Assembly: GCA_046294845.1 (NCBI GenBank)
Contig: JBKBNU010000001.1
Coordinates: 1,488,001-1,552,000, forward strand
Direction of reading: 5' to 3'
From: Micavibrio_C sp046294845
GTDB taxonomy: Bacteria > Pseudomonadota > Alphaproteobacteria > Micavibrionales > Micavibrionaceae
DNA: 64,000 nt
Part shown: piece after piece, positions 17,602-25,669 of the stretch
Layout of the letters: every line of letters starts with the position of its first letter
Position numbering within the stretch: position 1 is the stretch's first letter
Notes under the pieces: model-generated
The model's database searches: none
Seen by the model: only the letters and a program-made list of their open reading frames with translations
Told to the model about the DNA's origin: nothing
Program-made: the position numbers and the translations under genes

Positions 17602-17669
17602 CGTCATTCCGGCGCAGGCCGGAATCCATAAGGTGGATTGACTGGACTCCGGCCTTCGCCGGAGTGACG
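17602..17669 (+). repeat. 68-bp double-hairpin palindromic repeat, copy 1
   Basis: The unit is bounded by CGTCA at the left and TGACG at the right. It contains two hairpins: TTCCGGC/GCCGGAA with a GCAG loop, and ACTCCGGC/GCCGGAGT with a CTTC loop. It lies between the small membrane ORF and sufC. The same 68-bp layout recurs at 18435-18502 with compensating base changes. Confidence 0.85.
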
Positions 17670-17685
17670 AAAGAAAGAGTATGAG

Positions 17686-18426
17686 ATGTTACAGATAAAA
17701 AACTTACATGCCTCAATCGATGGCAAGGAAATCCTCAAAGGGCTGACGCTGGATATTCCGGATGGTCAGGTCCATGCGATTATGGGGCCGAATGGTTCCG
17801 GCAAGTCCACGCTGTCTTACGTGATTGCAGGCCGCGAAGGGTATGAAGTTACAGGCGGGCAGATATTGCTCGATGGTCAGGACATCATGGCGATGGCACC
17901 GGAAGAGCGTGCGGCCGCCGGATTGTTCCTCGCGTTCCAGTATCCGGTCGAAATTCCGGGTGTGGCGATGACCATGTTCCTGAAAACCGCGATCAATTCC
18001 ATCCGCAAGCAAAAGGGCGAGGGCGAGATTGATGCGCTCGATTTCCTGAAACTGTTGAAGAAAAAGCAGGCCGAACTCGGCATGTCGGATGAAATGATGA
18101 AGCGTGCCGTCAATGTCGGTTTCTCCGGTGGTGAAAAGAAACGTAATGAAGTGCTGCAGATGGCGATGCTGGAACCGCGCATGGCGGTGCTGGATGAAAC
18201 CGATTCCGGCCTTGATATCGATGCGTTGAAGGTTGTGGCTGATGGCGTGAATAAACTCCGTGGTGACAAGCGCAGTTTCCTTGTGATTACCCACTATCAG
18301 CGTCTGCTTGATTACATCAAACCGGATGTCGTTCATGTGATGGCCGCGGGCAAGATTGTCAAAACAGGCGGACCTGAACTGGCGCTGGAACTGGAAAAAA
18401 CCGGTTATGCGGCTTATGCGGTTTAA
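17686..18426 (+). CDS. sufC: Fe-S assembly ATPase SufC
   Basis: 246-residue ABC-type ATPase that binds SufB and SufD and drives their conformational change. Walker A is GPNGSGKST (residues 34-42). The ABC signature region is FSGGEKKRNE and Walker B is MAVLDETDSGLD, including the SufC-typical E-T-D-S-G-L-D, followed by the H-loop VITHYQRLLDYI. The length is normal. It is framed on both sides by copies of a 68-bp palindromic repeat, which may modulate mRNA stability or translation within the operon. Confidence 0.97.
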   Translation: MLQIKNLHASIDGKEILKGLTLDIPDGQVHAIMGPNGSGKSTLSYVIAGREGYEVTGGQILLDGQDIMAMAPEERAAAGLFLAFQYPVEIPGVAMTMFLKTAINSIRKQKGEGEIDALDFLKLLKKKQAELGMSDEMMKRAVNVGFSGGEKKRNEVLQMAMLEPRMAVLDETDSGLDIDALKVVADGVNKLRGDKRSFLVITHYQRLLDYIKPDVVHVMAAGKIVKTGGPELALELEKTGYAAYAV

Positions 18427-18434
18427 TTTTTTAA

Positions 18435-18502
18435 CGTCATGCCGACGAAGGTCGGCATCCACAAGATGGATGGAATGGACTCCGGCCTGCGCCGGAGTGA
18501 CG
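18435..18502 (+). repeat. 68-bp double-hairpin palindromic repeat, copy 2
   Basis: Same length and ends (CGTCA...TGACG) as copy 1. The first hairpin is TGCCGAC/GTCGGCA with a GAAG loop: relative to copy 1 both changed pairs are compensated. The second hairpin is ACTCCGGC/GCCGGAGT with a CTGC loop. It lies between sufC and sufD. Confidence 0.85.
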
Positions 18503-18515
18503 AAAAGGATATAGA

Positions 18516-19763
18516 ATGAGTGTTGCGACCATTACAAAATTTCCGGAAAAATCGCCGTATCAGCCCGACACGGCTGAAGGAATTTTGCGTGCGTATGATG
18601 CGTTTTTATCCTCGATAGAGGATAGCCAGCCGCAATGGGTGGCTGATCTGCGTAAAAATGCGCTTAAGGAATTCAAACGCCGTGGCCTGCCAACCGCGCG
18701 CCTCGAAGGATGGAAATTCACCAATCTCTGGCCATACGTGAAACCGTACGGCGATAAAGTAGGCGAGATCAAAATCTCCCATGACAGCGTAGAGGACGTG
18801 AATGTCACGCCGCTGATAAAAATGCTGGATCAGGACTGGGTCCGTGCGGCGCTATCCGAAGATATGCCGCCGTTGCAGCATAATACCGAAAACACCTTGT
18901 GGCTTTTGGGTAATATCTATCTGCGCGATGGCATTGTGATTGATGTTCCGGCCAACAAGGAAATCAAAACACCGCTCGAATTGCTGACCTCTGCCGCTGA
19001 TGGGGCGTTCTTTACCGATCGCATGGTCATCCGTGTGCAGAAAAATGCCCGCCTGACCGTGATCGAAGATCACTGGAGCAAGGGATCGTTCTGGAAGAAC
19101 CGTCTGACCCATATTGTTCTTGAACCGGGGGCGCATCTGACCCATATCCGGATGCAGGATGATTCAGACAAGGCGGTTTATACCCAAACCACCAATGTCC
19201 ATGTCGGGCGTGATGCGGTTTATGACTCGCTGGTGTTCTGTACGGGCGCGGCCCTGAGCCGCAATCAGGTGCGTGTGACGCTGGATGACAGCGGGGCGGT
19301 ATGCCACCTGAACGGCGCCAATATGCTGCGCGGGGAACAACACGCCGATACAACCATTCTGGTTGAGCATCGTGCCCCCCATTGCCAGAGTAACCAGAAT
19401 ATCCGTTCCGTTCTCGACGGGCGCGCGCATGGCGTGTTCCAAGGCAAGGTGCTGGTGCATCAGCCTGCACAGAAAACAGACGGCTATCAGCTTTCGCGCG
19501 CTTTGCTGTTGGCGGAAGGTGCCGAAATGGACACCAAGCCGGAACTGGAAATATATGCCGATGATGTGAAATGCTCTCACGGCGCCACGACAGGACGTCT
19601 GGATCAGGAACCTTTATTCTATATGCAATCGCGCGGCATTGACGCGAAGATGGCAAAGGCGCTGCTCATTCAGGCTTTTGTGGCCGAGGTGTTCGGGAAT
19701 ATTCAGGATGAAGCCCTGAAATTATCACTGGAACGGAGGGTAGAGGCATGGCTGAAGCAGTAG
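18516..19763 (+). CDS. sufD: Fe-S cluster assembly protein SufD
   Basis: 415 residues, the partner of SufB in the SufBC2D scaffold. Family features include the N-terminal helical part with GLPTARLEGWKFTNLWPYVKP, the beta-helix core (GAHLTHIRMQDDS, AVCHLNGANMLRGEQHAD) and the C-terminal DDVKCSHGATTGRLDQEPLFYMQSRGI. AAGGA precedes the ATG, directly downstream of repeat copy 2. Its last 16 bases overlap the sufS start, so the two are translationally coupled. Confidence 0.96.
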   Translation: MSVATITKFPEKSPYQPDTAEGILRAYDAFLSSIEDSQPQWVADLRKNALKEFKRRGLPTARLEGWKFTNLWPYVKPYGDKVGEIKISHDSVEDVNVTPLIKMLDQDWVRAALSEDMPPLQHNTENTLWLLGNIYLRDGIVIDVPANKEIKTPLELLTSAADGAFFTDRMVIRVQKNARLTVIEDHWSKGSFWKNRLTHIVLEPGAHLTHIRMQDDSDKAVYTQTTNVHVGRDAVYDSLVFCTGAALSRNQVRVTLDDSGAVCHLNGANMLRGEQHADTTILVEHRAPHCQSNQNIRSVLDGRAHGVFQGKVLVHQPAQKTDGYQLSRALLLAEGAEMDTKPELEIYADDVKCSHGATTGRLDQEPLFYMQSRGIDAKMAKALLIQAFVAEVFGNIQDEALKLSLERRVEAWLKQ

Positions 19764-21007
19764 CATCACGCCCCGTACGCTCTATCGCCGATGCCAGAGC
19801 CGATTTTCCGGTTTTGGCCCAGACTATGAATGGCAAGCCTGTGGCTTACCTTGATACAGGGGCCAGCGCCCAGAAGCCGCAAATGGTGATTGATGCCATG
19901 GCATTCGTGATGGAAAAACATTACGCCAATATCCATCGCGGCCTTTATGATTTCAGCCAGACTACAACCACGGCTTATGAAGCGGTGCGTGATAAAGTGG
20001 CTGCTTTGATTGGTGCGCCTTCGGCACAGGAAGTGATCTTTACGCGCAATACAACAGAAGCTATCAATCTGGTTGCCCATAGCTGGGGCCGTAAGGTTCT
20101 GGAGCGTGGCGACGATGTTGTCATCACCGAAATGGAGCATCATGCCAATATTGTGCCGTGGCAACTGGTCTGCGGGATGACGGGAGCAAAGCTGAAAGTT
20201 GTTCCGGTCAGGGATGATGGCACGCTTTATCTGGAAGCTTTCGAGCATATGGTGACAGAGCGCACCAAGATTGTGTCCTTTACCCATGTATCGAATGCCT
20301 TGGGCACGATTAATCCGGTCAGGAAGATCGTTGAAATTTGTAAGGCCAAAAATCCCGATGTCAGCATTCTGGTTGATGGCTCGCAGGGTGTTGTGCATGG
20401 TCCTGTGGATGTGAAAGCACTGGGTTGCGATTTTTATGCCTTCACGGGGCATAAGCTTTATGGTCCTACGGGCGTAGGCGTTTTGTGGGGTCGTGCCGAG
20501 GTGCTGGACCATATGCCCCCGTATCAGGGTGGCGGGGATATGATCGAGCGCGTGACCTTTGAGAAAACGACCTTCAAGGAGGCTCCTGCGAAGTTTGAGG
20601 CCGGAACGCCTGCGATTGTTGAAGTGATCGGCTTGGGTGCTGCGATTGATTACGTGCTGGCTATCGGCATGGACGTGATTGCCGCGCATGAGCAGGAATT
20701 ATTTGCATACGCGATGAAGGAATTAGCCTCTGTTGAGGGGCTGACATTCTATGGTACGGGACCGGATAAGGCGGGCATCATCAGCATGCGTGCCGATTGG
20801 GGTCACCCGAGCGACATTGGTATGATCCTCGATCAATGTGGCGTGGCGGTGCGGACGGGCCATCATTGTTGCCAGCCGCTGATGCAGCGATACGGCGTGG
20901 ATGCGACTGTGCGGGCATCTTTGGGGCTTTATAATAACAAGGCCGATATTGATGCGCTGGCGCAGGGTTTGAAAAAGGCCCATTCTTTGCTGGGGGCAGG
21001 GGCTTGA
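19748..21007 (+). CDS. sufS: cysteine desulfurase SufS
   Basis: 419-residue PLP enzyme (fold type I) that extracts sulfur from L-cysteine for cluster assembly. The PLP lysine is Lys236 in TGHKLYGPTG. The persulfide Cys is in RTGHHCCQPLM (first Cys, 374); a second Cys follows directly where the family often has Ala. EMEHHANIVPW and the DGSQ stretch are typical of the SufS group. The length is normal. No sufE or sufU acceptor gene is in the cluster. It overlaps sufD by 16 bases, and a cysteine-rich gene follows one base after its stop. Confidence 0.96.
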   Translation: MAEAVASRPVRSIADARADFPVLAQTMNGKPVAYLDTGASAQKPQMVIDAMAFVMEKHYANIHRGLYDFSQTTTTAYEAVRDKVAALIGAPSAQEVIFTRNTTEAINLVAHSWGRKVLERGDDVVITEMEHHANIVPWQLVCGMTGAKLKVVPVRDDGTLYLEAFEHMVTERTKIVSFTHVSNALGTINPVRKIVEICKAKNPDVSILVDGSQGVVHGPVDVKALGCDFYAFTGHKLYGPTGVGVLWGRAEVLDHMPPYQGGGDMIERVTFEKTTFKEAPAKFEAGTPAIVEVIGLGAAIDYVLAIGMDVIAAHEQELFAYAMKELASVEGLTFYGTGPDKAGIISMRADWGHPSDIGMILDQCGVAVRTGHHCCQPLMQRYGVDATVRASLGLYNNKADIDALAQGLKKAHSLLGAGA

Positions 21008-21008
21008 T

Positions 21009-21482
21009 ATGAAGGGATTGTTTTATATCTTTTTATTGGTAGTGGTGGCGGTGCTTGGTGGCGGAGGATACTGGCTGTGGTCAGAAAACACCAAAATTGA
21101 TGAGAATATCAAGATGTCCTGTCTATCACGGCTTGAGGTACAGGCCCAAAGAGAACTCATGGGGGATGTCGAGGGTTTATGTACCTGTGCCGCCGGTATT
21201 CGCAAGACGGCAAGCCTGAAAGAAAAGCAAGCAGCAGGGCGTGCCTGTATGGATAAATATTCCAAGCCTTCCCTGATGGCGCGTTGTGAACAGATAGCGA
21301 CCGAGATTAATAACGAAGGCAGCCAGATGGATTGCGAGTGTTTTTATGACGGGATGATGGATTTGTACGCCGATATGTTCTTTTCCAAACAAGGTCTGGA
21401 AGGGGTACCGCAGGAAACACGGATTGCGGTTGTACGGCAATCGGCATTAAACTGTATGAAGATAAAAGAAAGCGCACAATAA
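21009..21482 (+). CDS. cysteine-rich membrane-anchored protein in suf operon, unknown
   Basis: 157 residues. An N-terminal hydrophobic helix (residues 4-25, FYIFLLVVVAVLGGGGYWLW) is probably an uncleaved anchor. The rest is probably periplasmic and holds eight cysteines: SC, LCTC, AC, RC, DCEC, NC. The spacing includes two CxC pairs, so disulfides or metal/cluster binding are both possible. I know no family. It sits one base after the sufS stop, and its own stop overlaps the next ATG (TAATG), so it is clearly embedded in the operon. If the soluble part is periplasmic, a direct role in cytosolic Fe-S assembly is unlikely; topology is inferred only. Confidence 0.65.
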   Translation: MKGLFYIFLLVVVAVLGGGGYWLWSENTKIDENIKMSCLSRLEVQAQRELMGDVEGLCTCAAGIRKTASLKEKQAAGRACMDKYSKPSLMARCEQIATEINNEGSQMDCECFYDGMMDLYADMFFSKQGLEGVPQETRIAVVRQSALNCMKIKESAQ

Positions 21483-21895
21483 TGAAAGCTGTTGCCAATG
21501 AAGAAATGGTGAGGAATGCCGTGGGCGATGAATATGACGATATGGCCGAACCGCCGAATGCCGAAGTGCCACATGCCCATACTCTGTGGCCCGCGATCAG
21601 CAAGGCATTGCGTGAAGTATATGATCCGGAAATTCCTGTGAATGTTTATGAATTGGGTTTGATCTACAAGATTGAGGTCAAGGAGAATGAAGGCCGTGGT
21701 GCCGATCTCGATGTCAAAATGACGCTGACATCCCCGCATTGCCCCGTGGCACAGGAAATGCCAGGAATGATCCAGAATGCCTTGTTCCCGATTGAAGGTG
21801 TCGATCATGTCGATGTCGAGATCATCTGGGAACCCGCTTGGGAGCCGTCAATGATGGCGGAAACGGCCAAGCTACAACTGAATATGTTTACCTGA
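21482..21895 (+). CDS. sufT: SufT, MIP18/DUF59-family Fe-S maturation factor
   Basis: 137 residues with the DUF59 core: VYDPEIPVNVYELGLIYKIEV, then MTLTSPHCPVAQEMP with the conserved Cys87, and the C-terminal WEPAWEPSMMAETAKLQL. In other bacteria SufT supports maturation of [4Fe-4S] proteins under high demand. The N-terminal 30 residues are acidic and not part of the domain. The ATG overlaps the stop of the cysteine-rich gene. sufA follows after 23 nt. Confidence 0.92.
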   Translation: MKAVANEEMVRNAVGDEYDDMAEPPNAEVPHAHTLWPAISKALREVYDPEIPVNVYELGLIYKIEVKENEGRGADLDVKMTLTSPHCPVAQEMPGMIQNALFPIEGVDHVDVEIIWEPAWEPSMMAETAKLQLNMFT

Positions 21896-21918
21896 TTATT
21901 GATGCGGGAGTGACGAGA

Positions 21919-22296
21919 ATGGCTTTTTTACCTGTAACGATTACCGAGAACGCAAAAAAGCGTATCCTGTCGACGGCTTCACAACAAGCCGCCCATAGCG
22001 TGGGCATTGTCCTGTCGATTGCCAAGGGCAAGGGCTGCGGTGGCAATGAATATAAATGGGGTGGCTTTGTTGACAGTGCCCCTGATGCTCACGAAGAAAT
22101 TGCTGTATCGGAAAATTTCCGCATTTATGTACCTTTCATTGACAGCTTCAATATGTTTGGCATGACGATTGATTTCGGGCCGGATGAAAACGCCCAGACC
22201 ATCGGCAGCGAAAGCTTCAAATTTATAAATCCTAATGAATCGGGGCGCTGTGGCTGTGGTGTTTCCGTAACATTCAAGGATAATCCGCAGATTTAG
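21919..22296 (+). CDS. sufA: A-type Fe-S carrier SufA/IscA
   Basis: 125 residues from the ATG at 21919, with a purine-rich GGGAGTGACGAGA before it; the open frame extends upstream inside sufT, but family alignment begins at MAFLPVTITENAKK. The three conserved cluster-ligating cysteines are present: Cys40 and the C-terminal Cys111 and Cys113 (GRCGCGVSV). A-type carriers hand clusters to apoproteins. It is the last suf gene, and a weak hairpin follows. Confidence 0.93.
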   Translation: MAFLPVTITENAKKRILSTASQQAAHSVGIVLSIAKGKGCGGNEYKWGGFVDSAPDAHEEIAVSENFRIYVPFIDSFNMFGMTIDFGPDENAQTIGSESFKFINPNESGRCGCGVSVTFKDNPQI

Positions 22297-22326
22297 AACG
22301 CTTGTTGCGGTACAGCAGACTCCCTT

Positions 22327-22352
22327 AAAGGCTCTCGTGACAGGGGGCCTTT
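22327..22352 (+). terminator. possible suf operon terminator
   Basis: AAAGGC (22327-22332) pairs with GCCTTT (22347-22352), extended by G-U pairs inside, 30 nt after the sufA stop. The T tract is short. Confidence 0.45.
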
Positions 22353-22404
22353 ATTGCTTTAAAACTAAACCTAACAATAAAAATATATACAGGGAGTTCC
22401 AGAC

Positions 22405-23886
22405 ATGACCTTGCCGTTTGCAAGATCATTTGGTTTTGGCTCAATCATCTTGGCTAAGAAATTTTTGCTGGCGGCCTTGCCGGCATCGTTAGTCATTTCT
22501 GCTGCAGCGGCATCGAACGCACCTGTTTCGGCTTATACGCCTTTACCGGAAAGGTGGCAGACATTAAGCCCCAGTAAGGCCAGTCGTATGATGAGGGATA
22601 TAGAGCGGCGGGTGAATGCCACCAATCCCCGATACCCTGTTGTCATACTTGATGATGATACAGTCAATTTACGTCCTACAAATAACACGCAATCACAGCG
22701 CAATCGTATTGAAGAAGTCCTGAATGATAGGGGTATCAGTTTACGCTGGAATCAAAAATCGGATGTCATGTCGGCCATGGGCTATCCGCAAGGCCCTACG
22801 GAACGTAACCCGCAAGCCATCCGTCTGCGCGCTGATGATTACAGCAGCAGCAATAACCCCCTTGATCAGGGGGTAATCCCCACGCAGGTTTGTATAGTGG
22901 TAACACCTGTTGCGGATATCAGTTCACGCAACCTGATAAACAAATGGATCGGGCATAAGGCCGGAGCGGAATTGATGAAAGCCAAGGGGGATCCTGGTGC
23001 CTATGCCATGATGTTGCGGGCAACGTGGCACGAGGTATGGCACTGTCTTGATCCTTATTTTTATAAAGAGAGTTACTCTGTTGTAGATAATAAGGCACTT
23101 GATAACTCGTATGATATGCACCGTGCCGAAGTTTTTGCCGATATAGCCGCGACTCTGACACTTGTTACAACTTATCCCGAAATTATCCGGTATATGTCCG
23201 ACATAAGGGCGATTAGTTCAGATCATGAATCCCGAGAGTCAAGAAGAGGCGCACGGCCTAGTGATGAGGAATATTATAACGGGGCGATATACTATTTTAC
23301 GAAAGCCCTTGATCTGTTGGAGGAACACGTAAGGACAGTGGGGATAGACAGGGTTTCCCAATATTCTTTGCAGGAGATTGGCGAAATTGCCCGTGAAATC
23401 ACGGTTAGGGGTGCCCTGACAAAAATTGAAATCAAACATATGACTGACTCTATTGTGGCGGGCGCGACCCCGACAGAGCGCGTAAGGCTTGCAAAAGAGA
23501 GATTGCTGGAGAGAGCTGATGCTTCTGTCGCAAATATTAATAGCCGTCCACCATTCCATTTATCGGCGGCAGAAATTTTACACCTGATACCTGATTCAGA
23601 AAAATCGGAGATTTTGGAGAAGGTTTCGCAAGCCGTAGAGGTAGCTGTCGCAGAGGGAAAAATGCCGGAGCAGGGTGTTATAGACCTTATTGATCAATGG
23701 CGGGATAAAGTGCATGGTACGGATACCCCCCCAATTCTCTTCGAGAAAAAACTTTATACGCTTTCATTGATGCTTTCGCAGGGCAAGCTTGAGAATATTT
23801 TAGGGCGCCAAGAATCCTCAATGACCAATTTACGACAAGCCCGAAGAGACAAAGATAAAAAACCTGAAGGGGCGGCGCCAAGCTGA
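22405..23886 (+). CDS. secreted protein with HEVWH putative zinc-peptidase motif
   Basis: 493 residues. The N-terminal signal peptide has a hydrophobic core (FLLAALPASLVISAAAAS) and likely cleavage after the Ala run near residue 37. At 209-213 is HEVWH, an HExxH zinc signature inside ATWHEVWHCLDPYFY. About 30 residues later comes MHRAEVFADIAAT, where E242 could be the third ligand, as in gluzincin-like folds. The C-terminal 200 residues are helical and charged, without a known domain. I know no named family. RBS: AGGGAG 10 nt before the ATG. It ends exactly against the stop of dusA on the other strand. Confidence 0.6.
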   Translation: MTLPFARSFGFGSIILAKKFLLAALPASLVISAAAASNAPVSAYTPLPERWQTLSPSKASRMMRDIERRVNATNPRYPVVILDDDTVNLRPTNNTQSQRNRIEEVLNDRGISLRWNQKSDVMSAMGYPQGPTERNPQAIRLRADDYSSSNNPLDQGVIPTQVCIVVTPVADISSRNLINKWIGHKAGAELMKAKGDPGAYAMMLRATWHEVWHCLDPYFYKESYSVVDNKALDNSYDMHRAEVFADIAATLTLVTTYPEIIRYMSDIRAISSDHESRESRRGARPSDEEYYNGAIYYFTKALDLLEEHVRTVGIDRVSQYSLQEIGEIAREITVRGALTKIEIKHMTDSIVAGATPTERVRLAKERLLERADASVANINSRPPFHLSAAEILHLIPDSEKSEILEKVSQAVEVAVAEGKMPEQGVIDLIDQWRDKVHGTDTPPILFEKKLYTLSLMLSQGKLENILGRQESSMTNLRQARRDKDKKPEGAAPS

Positions 23887-24909
23887 TTAGGCGGCTCGTT
23901 CAAGGGCGTGCAGGGCGGCGCCTGAGGCTTTTTCCAGCAAGGCGCGTGGCTTTGTATCGGGCAGATGTGCTTCCTGACTAATAACCTGACGCCATTTCTT
24001 GCCGCCGCGTTGATCGTGGAATAGACCCAGTATATGGCGTGTCATGGATTTTAACGGAACGCCTTTGCCCATCTGCTCTTCCAGATAAGGGATAAGCTGC
24101 TCGATAATGTCGTGGCGTGAGGCAGCAGGACGTGGTGCAAAGAAGGTTTCTTGCAAATCATGCAGGAACCACGGGTTCTGATAGGCTTCGCGCCCGATCA
24201 TCACACCGTCAAATGTTGCCAGCGCCGTTTTGACATCATCCCGTGTTTTGACGCCACCATTCAGAATGATTTTCAAAGCAGGAAAATCACGTTTGATATC
24301 GGCTACAATGTCATAGCGTAAGGGCGGTACTTCGCGGTTCTCTTTGGGGCTTAGGCCTTTCAGCCATGCCTTGCGCGCATGAACGATAAATGTTGTGCAA
24401 CCGGCATCCGATACCGTCTTGATAAAGCGTTCAAGAAAGGGGCGCTCTTCGCAATCATCAATACCAATGCGGCATTTAACGGTCACGGGAATATCGACCA
24501 TTTTGATCATGGCTTCGATACAGTGGGCGACTGTATCGGGTTCATTCATCAGACAGGCGCCAAAAGAGCCGTTCTGCACGCGGTCCGAGGGGCAGCCGCA
24601 ATTCAGATTGATTTCATCATAGCCATAGTGTTTGCGGGCAATCTTGGCGCAAGTCGCCAAGGCGTCGGCATCGGAACCGCCCAGTTGCAGGACGAGGGGG
24701 TGTTCCTGTGGGCTGAAAGCCAGATGGCGATCCCGATCGCCGAACAGGATGGCCCCTGTTGTGACCATCTCGGTATAAAGCTGCGCGTCCGGCATAATCA
24801 GGCGATGGAAATACCGGCAATGGCGGTCTGTCCAATCCATCATGGGCGCAATACTGATCAAGGGGTTGGTCGTCATGAGGGCTTTATAAAGGTTTGGCGG
24901 CAGGATCAC
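23887..24909 (-). CDS. dusA: tRNA-dihydrouridine synthase A
   Basis: FMN-dependent TIM-barrel enzyme that reduces uridines in the tRNA D-loop. Motifs seen are SIAPMMDWTDRHCRYF, INLNCGCPSDRVQNGSFGACLM with the catalytic Cys, VTVKCRIGID and the DusA-specific C-terminal helical domain (MTRHILGLFHDQRGGKKWR). The listed start is a GTG; the ATG at 24876 (MTTNPLISIAP) is equally possible, since neither has a clear RBS. It is convergent with the secreted HEVWH protein with no gap. Confidence 0.95.
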   Translation of the reverse strand: MILPPNLYKALMTTNPLISIAPMMDWTDRHCRYFHRLIMPDAQLYTEMVTTGAILFGDRDRHLAFSPQEHPLVLQLGGSDADALATCAKIARKHYGYDEINLNCGCPSDRVQNGSFGACLMNEPDTVAHCIEAMIKMVDIPVTVKCRIGIDDCEERPFLERFIKTVSDAGCTTFIVHARKAWLKGLSPKENREVPPLRYDIVADIKRDFPALKIILNGGVKTRDDVKTALATFDGVMIGREAYQNPWFLHDLQETFFAPRPAASRHDIIEQLIPYLEEQMGKGVPLKSMTRHILGLFHDQRGGKKWRQVISQEAHLPDTKPRALLEKASGAALHALERAA

Positions 24910-25033
24910 AATAATTATATTGTCATAATCATAAAAACTTCGCCAGACTCTTTTTTCTCATAACAAACCCCGCTATACTGGGGATATCTCTGGGGGCAAA
25001 TTCGCCCGTTTTTCCTGTTTATTATGTAAGATC

Positions 25034-25549
25034 ATGCGCTTAATAGCTTTTCTTTTCTTGATGCTTTTGCCTCTGACCATCGTGCCTGCGCATGCGCAGG
25101 ATGGCGAGACTACAGGCTCGGCTATCAAGACAACGGGATTGCCATTACCGCGCTTTGTATCGTTGAAATCTGACAAGGTGTATGTCCGGACGGGGCCGTC
25201 TGTGCGCTATCCCATTCGCTGGATATATCAGCGGGCCGATCTGCCGGTTGAAATTGTCGAGGAATTTGATGTCTGGCGCAAAATTACGGATGCCGAGGGC
25301 GAGGGCGGATGGGTCAGTCAAACCCTGCTTTCCGGCGAGCGCACAGCCCTGATCAAGGGGGATGATCTGGCGCCCGTCCGTGAGAAACCTGAGGAAAGTG
25401 CCCGCATGGTTGCCCGCTTTGAGCCAGAGGTCATTGTAAAGATCGAGTCCTGTGAGCAGGGCTGGTGTAAGGTCAGCGCGGGCGGGTTTAAAGGCTGGGT
25501 TGCAAGAAATTTGCTTTGGGGTATTTACGAGAACGAGGAACTCAATTAG
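25034..25549 (+). CDS. secreted protein with two bacterial SH3 domains
   Basis: 171 residues. A signal peptide (MRLIAFLFLMLLPLTIVPAHA) is followed by Gln, with likely cleavage after AHA. Two SH3b-type repeats follow: VYVRTGPSVRYPIRWIYQRADLPVEIVEEFDVWRKI-type (about 47-100, ending GGWVSQTLL), and about 110-165, ending GGFKGWVARNLLWGIY. Such proteins of alphaproteobacteria (DUF1058-like) are periplasmic and bind peptidoglycan or other envelope partners; the ligand is unknown. The C-terminal half holds two cysteines (SCEQGWC). A TATACT box lies about 55 nt upstream. Confidence 0.8.
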   Translation: MRLIAFLFLMLLPLTIVPAHAQDGETTGSAIKTTGLPLPRFVSLKSDKVYVRTGPSVRYPIRWIYQRADLPVEIVEEFDVWRKITDAEGEGGWVSQTLLSGERTALIKGDDLAPVREKPEESARMVARFEPEVIVKIESCEQGWCKVSAGGFKGWVARNLLWGIYENEELN

Positions 25550-25580
25550 CCTAGTACTTGTGGTTAGTTATAGTGATTCG

Positions 25581-25620
25581 TCCACAGGATATTCACAGCT
25601 TGCCCACAGCCTTCCCCACA
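25581..25620 (+). promoter_or_regulatory. four helically phased CACA repeats (DnaA-box-like)
   Basis: TCCACA, TTCACA, CCCACA and CCCACA elements end at 25586, 25597, 25608 and 25620, that is every 11-12 bp, about one DNA turn. One (ATATTCACA) differs from the DnaA-box consensus at one base; the others are weaker. They lie 50-90 nt upstream of the gene starting at 25670. Confidence 0.4.
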
Positions 25621-25669
25621 AGAATAATAACAACATCTTCCACATTCTAACCCTTTGAGAGAGTCAGGC

